DNA of 5,985 nt, from contig KL571316.1 in the NCBI GenBank assembly GCA_000715855.1, positions 5,788-11,772 of the forward strand. Reading direction: 5' to 3'. The stretch comes from Actinoplanes liguriensis. Its GTDB lineage: Bacteria; Actinomycetota; Actinomycetes; Mycobacteriales; Micromonosporaceae. Both the position numbers and the translations under genes were made by a program. Of this stretch, positions 1 to 5,533 are shown piece by piece; the stretch's first letter is position 1, and every line of letters begins with the position of its first letter. The notes beneath the pieces were generated by a model. It was not told the origin of the DNA. It was given only the letters and a program-made list of their open reading frames with translations, and made no database searches.

Positions 1-248
1 GGCTCGGCGGCGACGAGTTCGTGATCTTCCTGCCCGACGGCGGGACGGACGCGGCGCTGGCCGTCGCGGACCGCCTGCGGGCGGAGATGGACCACCCGGT
101 GGCGCTCGGCGGGGAGCTCGTGCGGGTGCGCGCGAGCATCGGCGTGGCGGCGGCCTCGGCCGGCTGCGCCACGAGCGACGCCCTGCTGAGCCAGGCCGAC
201 CAGGCGATGTACCGCGCCAAACGGGCCGGCGTCGTTTCGTCGCGGTGA
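1..248 (+). CDS. GGDEF-domain diguanylate cyclase, C-terminal fragment
   Basis: This is the 3' end of a gene that begins before the window; about 81 residues are visible, in the frame starting at base 3. The second to sixth visible residues (bases 6-20) read GGDEF, the intact active-site motif of diguanylate cyclases, which make the second messenger c-di-GMP from two GTP. Further on come the usual family landmarks: a strand reading VRASIGVA and the closing helix ending in SQADQAMYRAKRAG, after which the protein stops within six residues, so GGDEF is its C-terminal domain. The inhibitory RxxD site, normally a few residues before GGDEF, and any sensor domains lie outside the window. An internal GTG at 21 falls inside the active site and is not a real start. 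With the signature motif intact, catalytic activity is likely but not proven. Confidence 0.93.
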   Translation, partial: LGGDEFVIFLPDGGTDAALAVADRLRAEMDHPVALGGELVRVRASIGVAAASAGCATSDALLSQADQAMYRAKRAGVVSSR

Positions 249-324
249 AGGTGGGCCGCGGCAGGAGCCGGACGACCCCGGCCCGCTGGTGCGACGCGAC
301 CGGGTTCGTGGCCCTCTCCACGCC

Positions 325-366
325 GGACGGGCCGCCCTCCGGGAGTCTCCGGTGGGCGGCCCGTCC
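325..366. terminator. Strong hairpin, probable bidirectional terminator
   Basis: Bases 325-337 (GGACGGGCCGCCC) and 354-366 (GGGCGGCCCGTCC) are perfect 13-bp inverted repeats. Inside them the stem can continue, after a T-T mismatch, with CCGG pairing to CCGG (339-342 with 349-352), leaving a very small loop. The hairpin lies in the 163-bp gap between two converging genes, 76 bp after the GGDEF stop and 45 bp after the sigma factor stop, where it could end transcription from both sides. No clear T-tract follows on either strand, as is common for actinobacterial hairpin terminators. The rest of the gap (249-324 and 367-411) shows no gene. Confidence 0.8.
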
Positions 367-411
367 AGGGCACGTACGTCGAAATCTGTAGTTGATCGTG
401 AAGACGGGCTG

Positions 412-1215
412 TCAGATGGCGCCGTCGCCCAGGTGCTTGCGGAGCTTGGCGAGCGAGCGGGTCAGCAGGCGCGACACGTGCATCTGGGAGACACCGACCT
501 GCTCGGCGATCTCGCTCTGGGTCAGGTTGCCGTAGAAGCGCAGGCTGAGGATCTTCTGCTCGCGCTCGTCCAGAGTGGCCAGCGCCGGGCCCAGCGCGAC
601 CCGCAGCTCGGCCAGCTCGAAGCCGGTGTCCTCGCCCCCGAGCGTGTCGCCCAGCGTCGTGTCGCCCTCGGCGTTGGCCGGAGTGGACAGGCTGGTCGAG
701 TTGTACGCGCGGGCGCCTTCGAGACCCTCCAGCACCTCCTCCTCGGTGATCCCGAGGTGGGTGGCGATGTCGGCGACCGTGGGCGAGCGGTCCAGCGTGT
801 GGGTGAGGTCGTTGTTCGCGGCCGTGATGGCCAGGCGCAGCTCCTGCAGGCGGCGCGGGACCCGGATCGACCAGGTGCGGTCCCGGAAGTGGCGCTTGAG
901 CTCGCCGATGATGGTCGGGATGGCGAAGCCGGCGAAGTCGACACCGCGGGAGGCGTCGAAGCGGTCGACCGCCTTGATCAGGCCGAGCACGGCGACCTGC
1001 TGCAGGTCGTCGGCCGGCTCGCCGCGGCCGGAGTAGCGGTTCGCCAGGTGCCGGGCCAGCGGCAGCCACGCCTCGATCGTCCGGTCACGCAGGGCCGGCC
1101 GGGACGGGTGCCCGGCCGGAAGGGCAGCCATCGCCGCGATCAGCTCGCTCGCCGGGTCGGTCGTCGCCGAGGACTCGGTGCTGGTCGGGCTGGGGGATAC
1201 GGCGGTGGCGGTCAT
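412..1215 (-). CDS. Alternative RNA polymerase sigma factor, SigB/SigF/SigG type
   Basis: This 267-residue sigma-70 family protein lacks region 1.1, as expected of group 3 sigma factors that direct polymerase to stress or development genes. Region 2 spans about residues 48-122: a core-binding stretch DDLQQVAVLGLIKAVDRFD at 69-87, then the -10-recognising part with GELKRHFRDRTWSIRVPRR to 122. Region 3 is about 123-190. Region 4 is about 207-262, with a helix-turn-helix LTQSEIAEQVGVSQMHVSRL at 231-250. I chose the ATG at 1215 because GAGGAG lies 4 nt upstream. A GTG at 1272 in the same frame would add 19 residues, but it lies just downstream of the putative -10 box and probably outside the transcript. 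No anti-sigma or anti-anti-sigma gene adjoins it, which is unusual for this group. It lies downstream of the PaaX-type gene on the same strand. Confidence 0.93.
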   Translation of the reverse strand: MTATAVSPSPTSTESSATTDPASELIAAMAALPAGHPSRPALRDRTIEAWLPLARHLANRYSGRGEPADDLQQVAVLGLIKAVDRFDASRGVDFAGFAIPTIIGELKRHFRDRTWSIRVPRRLQELRLAITAANNDLTHTLDRSPTVADIATHLGITEEEVLEGLEGARAYNSTSLSTPANAEGDTTLGDTLGGEDTGFELAELRVALGPALATLDEREQKILSLRFYGNLTQSEIAEQVGVSQMHVSRLLTRSLAKLRKHLGDGAI

Positions 1216-1274
1216 CGTGCTCCTCGCGTTCGCTGCTTGGCGGCGACCGGGGATGAGCCACCGCGGGCGCACCT

Positions 1275-1302
1275 ATTCCCACCCTTGGCGGCTTCGTAAA
1301 CC
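1275..1302 (-). promoter_or_regulatory. Candidate SigB/SigF-type promoter of the sigma gene
   Basis: Read on the minus strand, GGTTTAC (1296-1302) is followed after 15 bp by GGGAAT (1275-1280). This resembles the promoter class read by SigB/SigF-type factors (GTTT-like -35 and GGGWAW-like -10). A start about 7 nt beyond the -10 box would give a leader of roughly 50 nt before the ATG at 1215. The -35 begins only about 15 bp after the stop of the upstream PaaX-type gene, so read-through from that gene is also possible. Autoregulation is inferred from the match between box type and sigma class. Confidence 0.6.
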
Positions 1303-1316
1303 TCCATTCGCGAGAT

Positions 1317-2126
1317 TCATCCGGGCGCCTTCGCGGTGAGGGCGGCGAAGTAGGCGTGCGCGTCCGGCCGCCACTCGTCCCGGCGGGCCGCGACCACGTC
1401 CACCGTCCGGTGCCGGGGCCAGTCGGGCGGGAGGACGCCGGAGGGCAGGCCGGGGTCGGCCTGGGTGCAGTGGCGCCAGGCCTGGAGCAGCTGGGTCCAG
1501 GCGGCGAAGCGCTCCTCCGGGCCGTCCGCGGTGCGATCGGAGAAGCGGTCCAGCAGCTCCTCGTAGCGGGCCGCGGCCGCGTCGATGTCCCACGCCCGCC
1601 GGACGACCTCGATCACCTCGGGATGCTCGATGCGGGAGCGGAGCGCGACCACGCTCGTGTCCGGCTCGGCGGTCAGCGCCTGGACCACGTCGTCACGGAA
1701 GGGTGACGGCGGTGAGATCCAGACGCCGTTGCCGAGGTAGCCGAGACCCTTGAGCAGCAACGACGTACGCAGGTGGTAGCGCTCGTTGGTGCCCTTGTCG
1801 CGGAAACGGACGATGAAGACGTTCCACTCGGTGTCCGCGGGGGCAACCGCCGTGATCGAGGACCGCAGGTGCTCGGCCCCGCGCACGAGGGTTTCCCGGG
1901 CCTCGTCGCGCACCTCGACGTACGCCCGATTGCCGTGCCGGGTGGTGGTCAGCGCGCCGTCACGGACCGCGCGGGAGATCGCCTGCCGCACGGTGGCCGC
2001 CGGGAAGCCCAGCGCGGACATCGCCCGGACCAGGGTTTCCTGCCAGACGCCGGGGGACTGCGGGGCCACGTACTCGCCGAGGATGCTCAGCAGCGCCGAC
2101 CCTGCCGAGCCGCCGGGCTCGCGCAT
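1317..2126 (-). CDS. PaaX-family transcriptional regulator
   Basis: This 269-residue protein has the length and three-part layout of PaaX regulators, named after the repressor of phenylacetate degradation that responds to phenylacetyl-CoA. Residues about 10-72 form the N-terminal winged helix: SILGEYV, then a recognition segment around ALGFPAATVRQAISRAVRDG, then a wing with RHGNRAYVEV. Residues about 100-140 give the central domain (EWNVFIVRF, then YHLRTSLLLKGLGYLGNGVW, then ISP). The C-terminal domain runs from about 170 to the end. The start at 2126 is well supported by AAGGAGG (2131-2137), 4 nt upstream. The gene begins 46 bp after the thioredoxin-like gene on the same strand, so co-transcription is plausible; a weak -10-like CATACT (2155-2160) could also serve it alone. 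No phenylacetate genes are nearby, so its ligand is unknown. Confidence 0.9.
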   Translation of the reverse strand: MREPGGSAGSALLSILGEYVAPQSPGVWQETLVRAMSALGFPAATVRQAISRAVRDGALTTTRHGNRAYVEVRDEARETLVRGAEHLRSSITAVAPADTEWNVFIVRFRDKGTNERYHLRTSLLLKGLGYLGNGVWISPPSPFRDDVVQALTAEPDTSVVALRSRIEHPEVIEVVRRAWDIDAAAARYEELLDRFSDRTADGPEERFAAWTQLLQAWRHCTQADPGLPSGVLPPDWPRHRTVDVVAARRDEWRPDAHAYFAALTAKAPG

Positions 2127-2172
2127 CCGGCCTCCTTCGGTCGATCGGATGGCCAGTATGCCGGACCGATGA

Positions 2173-2499
2173 TCAGCGCCGGTTCGCCGCGGCCAGGGCG
2201 TCGCGCAGGTCCGCCGGATCGGGTAACGGGCTGGGCCGGCCGTCGCGGCGGTAGTACAGCCGGCAGGTGAGGGCCGTGGGCGTCCGGTCGTCCGGCACGA
2301 TGTCGCGGCCGTCGATCCGGATCGTGGGCGAGCCGACGAAGCGTTCGCGGGCCGCCTCGTCCTCGGTGACGATCTGGAGCATCTCGATGCCGGCCGGGTC
2401 CAGCCCGGCCTCGGCCAGCGCCTGCTCGACCATGGTCCGCGCCTTGCCGTGCGACGGGCAGCCGGACCACCAGAGCAACTCCACCCGGGGCGCGCTCAC
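2173..2499 (-). CDS. Small thioredoxin-fold protein with a CPSH motif
   Basis: This 108-residue protein has a thioredoxin-like fold. A first strand (VELLWWSGCPSH) carries C14-P-S-H17 in the place of the usual CxxC. Then comes a long helix, and RFVGSPTIRIDGRDI at about 53-67, where SPT matches the cis-proline loop. Only two cysteines are present, C14 and C79. Similar small actinobacterial proteins are often annotated as thioredoxin family, or loosely as alkylmercury lyase, but nothing here supports mercury chemistry. The GTG start at 2499 overlaps the TGA of the upstream redoxin gene by 4 nt, so translation is probably coupled. A longer reading of this frame, to 2907, lies wholly inside the redoxin gene and is not credible. 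Substrate unknown; a thiol-redox role, perhaps together with its neighbour, is inference. Confidence 0.85.
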   Translation of the reverse strand: MSAPRVELLWWSGCPSHGKARTMVEQALAEAGLDPAGIEMLQIVTEDEAARERFVGSPTIRIDGRDIVPDDRTPTALTCRLYYRRDGRPSPLPDPADLRDALAAANRR

Positions 2500-3395
2500 C
2501 GCAGCGTCCACTTGATCGTGCAGCCGGTTGCGGGCGTGGCGGCCGGGTCCGGGGTGCCGCCGGACAGCACGGCGTCGAGCGCGCCCCGCAGCCAGTCGGC
2601 GTCGAGCGTCTCGTCGTCGACGTCGGCGTCCGGAGCGCCGTGGTACGCGACCGCGCCGCCCGCATCCAGGACGAACACGTCGGGGGTGTGCCGGGCGCCC
2701 CAGACCCGCGCGACCCGCTGGCCCTCGTCGACCAGGTACGGCCCGGCGAACTGCCCGGCGTCCACGCGCTGGCGCGAGTCCGCCACGGTGTCCTTCGGGC
2801 TGACGGCGGGGTCGTTCGCGTTGACCTGCAGGACCCGGACGCCCCGGTCCGCGTAGTCGCGGGCGACCCGCTGCAGGCGGTCGTGCCAGCCGAGCGCCCA
2901 CGGGCACGGGTTACAGGTGAAGATCACGACGGTGGCGGGGCTGCCGTCGTGCCGCAGGGGAACCGGTGTCCCGGTCACGTCGGGCAGGACGAAGTCCGGC
3001 GCGATCGTCCCGAGGGGCAGGACCGGCGCGAGATCGCGCGGCTCGGTGTGATGCGGGTGCGGGCTGACCCCGCTGATCAGGCCCTGATCGTCCAGGGTGA
3101 ACGCGAAGTCCATCGCGGTCATCGGGCCACCCGGGCTGGGCAGCGGCGCACCCCCGGGGCCGGTGCCGCGGACGGTGACGTGCCGGTCGTCGCCGCCGGG
3201 GAGCACGGTCCACTCCACGGTGCCGGGGTCGCGGGACGGCATGGAGCGCAGGTGGGCGGCGACGGCCTGCGGGCCGATGATCCGGCGGCCCGCGAAGGTC
3301 AGGACGACCTCCGGGGCCAGGGCGGCGAGCAGGGCGTCCGGGTCAGCGGCGAACCAGCCCTGGACGCTGCGGGGAGCGGTGCTGAGGGAAGTCAT
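2496..3395 (-). CDS. NTF2-like / peroxiredoxin-like thioredoxin-fold fusion protein
   Basis: This 299-residue protein joins two domains. Residues about 1-115 resemble the SnoaL/NTF2-like cone fold: WFAADPDALLAALAPEVVLTF, then GPQAVAAHLRSM, then a strand ending in AFTLDDQGLISGV. Residues about 125-299 form a redoxin domain of the PRX-like1 type. It starts with GTIAPDFVLPDVTGT and has the active-site motif C161-N-P-C164-P at the first strand-helix junction. HTPDVFVLD (236-244) holds the cis-proline, and the end carries GCTIKW (291-296), characteristic of that subfamily. The likely activity is thiol-disulfide exchange or peroxide reduction in the cytoplasm; there is no signal peptide. The NTF2-like part might bind a small ligand or drive dimerisation. 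The ATG at 3395 has no Shine-Dalgarno sequence, but a -10-like box 7 nt upstream fits a leaderless mRNA. It is the first gene of a unit with the CPSH protein. Confidence 0.88.
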   Translation of the reverse strand: MTSLSTAPRSVQGWFAADPDALLAALAPEVVLTFAGRRIIGPQAVAAHLRSMPSRDPGTVEWTVLPGGDDRHVTVRGTGPGGAPLPSPGGPMTAMDFAFTLDDQGLISGVSPHPHHTEPRDLAPVLPLGTIAPDFVLPDVTGTPVPLRHDGSPATVVIFTCNPCPWALGWHDRLQRVARDYADRGVRVLQVNANDPAVSPKDTVADSRQRVDAGQFAGPYLVDEGQRVARVWGARHTPDVFVLDAGGAVAYHGAPDADVDDETLDADWLRGALDAVLSGGTPDPAATPATGCTIKWTLR

Positions 3396-3402
3396 GGGGG
3401 CT

Positions 3403-3430
3403 ACCGTACGTCACGTGACGCCAAAATCAA
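3403..3430 (-). promoter_or_regulatory. Candidate promoter for the redoxin fusion gene (leaderless)
   Basis: On the minus strand, TTGATT (3425-3430) and TACGGT (3403-3408) are 16 bp apart, matching the vegetative pattern TTGAnn and TAnnnT. Exactly 7 nt (AGCCCCC) separate the -10 from the ATG at 3395, so transcription would begin at the start codon. That agrees with the absence of a Shine-Dalgarno sequence. Confidence 0.5.
3409..3420. promoter_or_regulatory. 12-bp perfect palindrome, candidate operator
   Basis: CGTCACGTGACG is its own reverse complement and lies in the spacer between the -35 and -10 boxes proposed for the redoxin gene, where a bound repressor would block polymerase. A related half, CGTCACATG, recurs at 3445-3453, 36 bp away near the yajC promoter, so one regulator could touch both. 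The regulator is not identifiable from the sequence. Confidence 0.45.
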
Positions 3431-3445
3431 GGATTTCATAAATCC
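3431..3445. promoter_or_regulatory. GGATTT-CAT-AAATCC inverted repeat, candidate operator
   Basis: Two 6-bp arms with a 3-bp centre form an AT-rich palindrome in the middle of the divergent intergenic region. It abuts the -35 of the redoxin promoter and overlaps the -35 proposed for yajC, a typical place for a shared operator. It is too short to act as a convincing terminator. Confidence 0.4.
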
Positions 3446-3462
3446 GTCACATGCCCTATCGT
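3435..3462 (+). promoter_or_regulatory. Candidate promoter for yajC
   Basis: TTCATA (3435-3440) and TATCGT (3457-3462) are 16 bp apart. The -10 fits TAnnnT and the -35 matches 4 of 6 consensus bases. The leader would be roughly 24 nt and includes the GGAGGAG ribosome site. This is a modest match, chosen mainly for its position. Confidence 0.35.
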
Positions 3463-3492
3463 CGGGCACCTCAGATCGAACACGGAGGAGCC

Positions 3493-3762
3493 ATGCCGGT
3501 GATCACCCTGTCGACCGCGCCGTTGTTACTGCTGCCGCTGCTCATTCCGGTGGTGCTCGGCTACTTCTTCCAGGTCCGCCCGAAGCAGCGGCAGCGCGTT
3601 GTCCAGCAGGGACTCCAGCCGGGCGATCGAGTGGTCACCGGCAGTGGCCTGCACGCCACCGTGCGAGGGCTCGACGCGGACATCGTCGACCTGGAGGTCT
3701 GCGCGGGCAGCACCCACCGTTACGAGCGCACGTCGGTGGTCAAGGTGCTGTACATCCGGTAG
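3493..3762 (+). CDS. yajC: YajC-family protein (Sec translocase accessory subunit)
   Basis: This 89-residue protein has the YajC architecture. A single N-terminal membrane helix spans about residues 7-27 (APLLLLPLLIPVVLGYFF). A basic cytoplasmic stretch RPKQRQR follows at 29-35, then the conserved small domain with QPGDRVVTGSGLHATV (42-57) and a closing ERTSVVKVL. YajC associates with SecDF and SecYEG at the inner membrane and is thought to modulate protein export. The ATG at 3493 is preceded by GGAGGAG (3484-3490). An upstream in-frame ATG at 3451 has no ribosome site and would add a charged stretch before the helix, so I rejected it. In actinobacteria yajC usually sits beside secD and secF; here neither is present, so this may be a second, free-standing copy. 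Its 3' end overlaps the converging secreted-protein gene by 43 bp. Confidence 0.88.
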   Translation: MPVITLSTAPLLLLPLLIPVVLGYFFQVRPKQRQRVVQQGLQPGDRVVTGSGLHATVRGLDADIVDLEVCAGSTHRYERTSVVKVLYIR

Positions 3763-4424
3763 GTGTAGGAGACCTGCAGCGTGAGCGTGTTGCCGGCCGG
3801 CGCGGGCAGCCCGAGACGTGCGTCGACCCGGCGATCGTGGCCGGCGCATCCGCTCGCGGCCGGCACCGTGAAGGTGGTGTCCCGCAGCATGAACTGCCTG
3901 ATCGGCGGATCCGTCGGGATCGTGGTGGTGCCGGTGATCGGGGCCGCGTGCGTCCGGATCGGGTCGGCCATGGTGCCGACCGTGCAGTGCCGGCCCAGGC
4001 CCGGGCCGCGGACCGCGAGCCTGAGGTAGATCCCGCCCGGGTCCGGGCCGTTCCCGACCAGGTCGGCGTAACCACCCGAGCGCATCCGCAGGACCAGCCC
4101 GTGCGTGGCCGCCGGGCCGGACCCCAGTGTGCCGAAGACCTGGCCGGTGGTGCCGTCGGGCAGCGGGCCCTCGGCGTGGACCAGCCGCATCGGGAGGTCG
4201 CTGATCGTCGTGTCCCCGAAGGTGATCCTGCCGGTCGCCAGGTGCACCTCGCAGAGCCAGCCGGTCGGGTCCAGCCCGGCCGGCAGGGCCGGGCAGTCGG
4301 AGAAGTCGTAGGAGGCCGGATCCGCCGGGTCCGGTGCGGTGTGCGCGGACGCCGGCGTGGCCAGCGCCAGGGTGACCAGGGTGGCGGCGGCCGCTCCGGC
4401 GACCGGCGATCGAAGGATTCTCAT
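3720..4424 (-). CDS. Secreted protein of unknown function with four cysteines
   Basis: I do not recognise the family. The 234-residue product starts with a clear signal peptide: a basic n-region (MRILR), a hydrophobic alanine/leucine core to about residue 22, and an ATPASA cleavage site, giving a mature start near H28. The mature part is rich in Gly, Pro, Thr and Asp and seems mostly beta-strand, with alternating hydrophobic residues in segments such as HGLVLRMRSGG and GIYLRLAVRG. The cysteines C44, C58, C147 and C193 could make two disulfides. There is no second membrane segment, LPXTG motif or lipobox, so it is probably released outside the cell. The ATG at 4424 has no Shine-Dalgarno sequence. 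The stop, TAA at 3720-3722, lies within the yajC coding region on the other strand; the overlap supplies the last 14 residues. An enzymatic role is not evident. Confidence 0.85.
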   Translation of the reverse strand: MRILRSPVAGAAAATLVTLALATPASAHTAPDPADPASYDFSDCPALPAGLDPTGWLCEVHLATGRITFGDTTISDLPMRLVHAEGPLPDGTTGQVFGTLGSGPAATHGLVLRMRSGGYADLVGNGPDPGGIYLRLAVRGPGLGRHCTVGTMADPIRTHAAPITGTTTIPTDPPIRQFMLRDTTFTVPAASGCAGHDRRVDARLGLPAPAGNTLTLQVSYTYRMYSTLTTDVRS

Positions 4425-4431
4425 GCCGCTG

Positions 4432-4458
4432 AGTCTGGCCGGAGCGGGCCGCCGTCAA
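4432..4458 (-). promoter_or_regulatory. Candidate leaderless promoter of the secreted-protein gene
   Basis: TTGACG (4453-4458) and CAGACT (4432-4437) on the minus strand are 15 bp apart, and the -10 is 7 nt before the ATG at 4424, the same geometry as at the redoxin gene. A second TTGAC lies 10 bp further upstream (GGTCAA at 4463-4468 on the + strand), giving a direct repeat one helical turn apart. The spacer is short and the -10 imperfect, so this is tentative. Confidence 0.35.
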
Positions 4459-4488
4459 ATCAGGTCAATCCCCGAGATGCCCCTGATT
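4458..4488. repeat. 7-bp inverted repeat AATCAGG / CCTGATT
   Basis: The arms lie at 4458-4464 and 4482-4488 with 17 bp between, in the gap between the LLM oxidoreductase stop and the secreted-protein start. It could be an operator upstream of the secreted-protein promoter. The arms are weak and the loop long, so a terminator for the LLM gene is less likely. Nothing else is evident in this 92-bp gap apart from the candidate promoter. Confidence 0.3.
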
Positions 4489-4516
4489 CACGCCGGCCCG
4501 AAGTCTGAGGGTTTCG

Positions 4517-5533
4517 TCAGACCGGGACGCCGAGGACCGCGGCGGCGGTCAGCGCGACCGACCGCACCCGGTCCGCGATCAGCGTCGACTGGTGCGCGAG
4601 GATCAGCTCGTCCGCCTGCGCCTCCTCGGCGAACCAGGTCAGGTAGGAGCTCACCTCGTCCGCGGTGCCGACCGCCGCGTACGTCAGCATCGCCGCGAGC
4701 TGACGGCCGTTCGGCGTGGTCAGGAACTCGTCGATGTCCTCGTCCGAGTAGTCGGCCGGGCCGGTGGACCGCTGGATCAGCCCGCGCACGAGCGTGCGGC
4801 GGGTGGTGGCGAACTGCTGCTGGGCGTCCTCGGCCGAGTCGGCGGCGACCACGTTCACGCCCGCGATCACGTACGGCTCGCTCAGCTGGGCCGACGGCGT
4901 GAACTCGTCGCGGTAGAGCGCGATCGCCTGCTTCAACAGCCCGGGGGAGAAGTGCGAGGCGAATGCGTAGGGCAGCCCGTACGCCGCGGCGAGCTTCGCA
5001 CCGAACATCGACGATCCCAGGATGTAGAGCGGCACGTTCGTCCCCGCGCCCGGTGTCGCCCGAACCCCCTCGACGCGGGACTCGTCGCTCAGATAGCCCT
5101 GCAACTCCAGCACGTCCTGGGGGAAACTTTCCGCCGACATCGGGTTGCGCCGCATCGCCCGCATCGTGACCTGGTCGCTTCCGGGCGCCCGGCCCAGGCC
5201 CAGGTCGATGCGGTCCGGATAGAGCGAGGCGAGCGTGCCGAACTGCTCGGCGATCGTGAGCGGCGCGTGGTTCGGCAGCATGATCCCGCCCGCACCGAGG
5301 CGGATCGTCGACGTCTGCCCGGCGACGTGGCCGATCAGCAGGCTCGTCGCGCTCGACGCGATCCGCGCCATGTTGTGGTGCTCGGCATACCAGACCCGTT
5401 CGTACCCGTGTTTCTCGGCGGCCCGCGCCATCGCCACCGAGTTCTCGAACGCCTGCGCGACGGTGCCACCGGGCGCGATCGGTGCGAGGTCGAGAATCGA
5501 GAGGCGCGGCTTCACCGAGAAAGTGCTCGTCAT
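4517..5533 (-). CDS. LLM-class flavin-dependent oxidoreductase (luciferase-like, MsnO8/YhbW-type)
   Basis: This 338-residue protein belongs to the bacterial luciferase-like monooxygenases, TIM-barrel enzymes that use reduced FMN (sometimes F420 in actinobacteria) and oxygen. Group hallmarks are an N-terminal strand [21 protein letters not shown] at 48-54, then [20 protein letters not shown] at 82-101. [14 protein letters not shown] follows at 107-120, then YILGSS at 170-175. These match the 'luciferase family oxidoreductase, group 1' pattern, and the length is normal. The substrate cannot be told from the sequence. I chose the ATG at 5533 because the conserved N-terminal strand starts shortly after it; longer readings of the frame run into the neighbouring gene and lose all similarity. 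No Shine-Dalgarno sequence precedes this start. The gene follows the ADP-ribosylglycohydrolase by 70 bp on the same strand, with no clear terminator between them. Confidence 0.92.
   Translation of the reverse strand: MTSTFSVKPRLSILDLAPIAPGGTVAQAFENSVAMARAAEKHGYERVWYAEHHNMARIASSATSLLIGHVAGQTSTIRLGAGGIMLPNHAPLTIAEQFGTLASLYPDRIDLGLGRAPGSDQVTMRAMRRNPMSAESFPQDVLELQGYLSDESRVEGVRATPGAGTNVPLYILGSSMFGAKLAAAYGLPYAFASHFSPGLLKQAIALYRDEFTPSAQLSEPYVIAGVNVVAADSAEDAQQQFATTRRTLVRGLIQRSTGPADYSDEDIDEFLTTPNGRQLAAMLTYAAVGTADEVSSYLTWFAEEAQADELILAHQSTLIADRVRSVALTAAAVLGVPV

Noticed and set aside
1216..1272. N-terminal extension of the sigma factor from a GTG at 1272.
   Set aside because: The GTG is only a few bases downstream of the GGGAAT box, while the ATG at 1215 has GAGGAG upstream and gives the normal length for the family.
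289..1299. Long + strand open frame covering the sigma factor gene.
   Set aside because: A shadow produced by high GC: low-complexity Arg/Gly/Ala/Val composition with no recognisable domain, opposite a clear sigma factor.
1212..1307. A 31-codon open frame (starting MEVYEAAKGG) whose TGA overlaps the sigma factor ATG as ATGA.
   Set aside because: The overlap looks like coupling, but its start codon has no ribosome site and it lies across the candidate sigma promoter, so most of its 5' part would not be on the main transcript. Conservation or ribosome profiling would be needed to revive it.
2173..2499. Assignment of the small thioredoxin-fold protein as an alkylmercury lyase.
   Set aside because: Similar proteins carry that label in databases, but the protein is only 108 residues and no mercury-resistance genes are nearby.
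3451..3492. Upstream ATG at 3451 as the yajC start.
   Set aside because: It lacks a ribosome site and overlaps the putative -10 region, whereas GGAGGAG precedes the ATG at 3493, which puts the membrane helix at the N-terminus.
2640..4508. A 622-codon + strand open frame spanning the redoxin gene, the intergenic region, yajC and the secreted-protein gene.
   Set aside because: It crosses three better-supported genes in other frames, its composition is Arg/Gly/Ala rich, and no domain is visible. It is open only because stop codons are rare at this GC.
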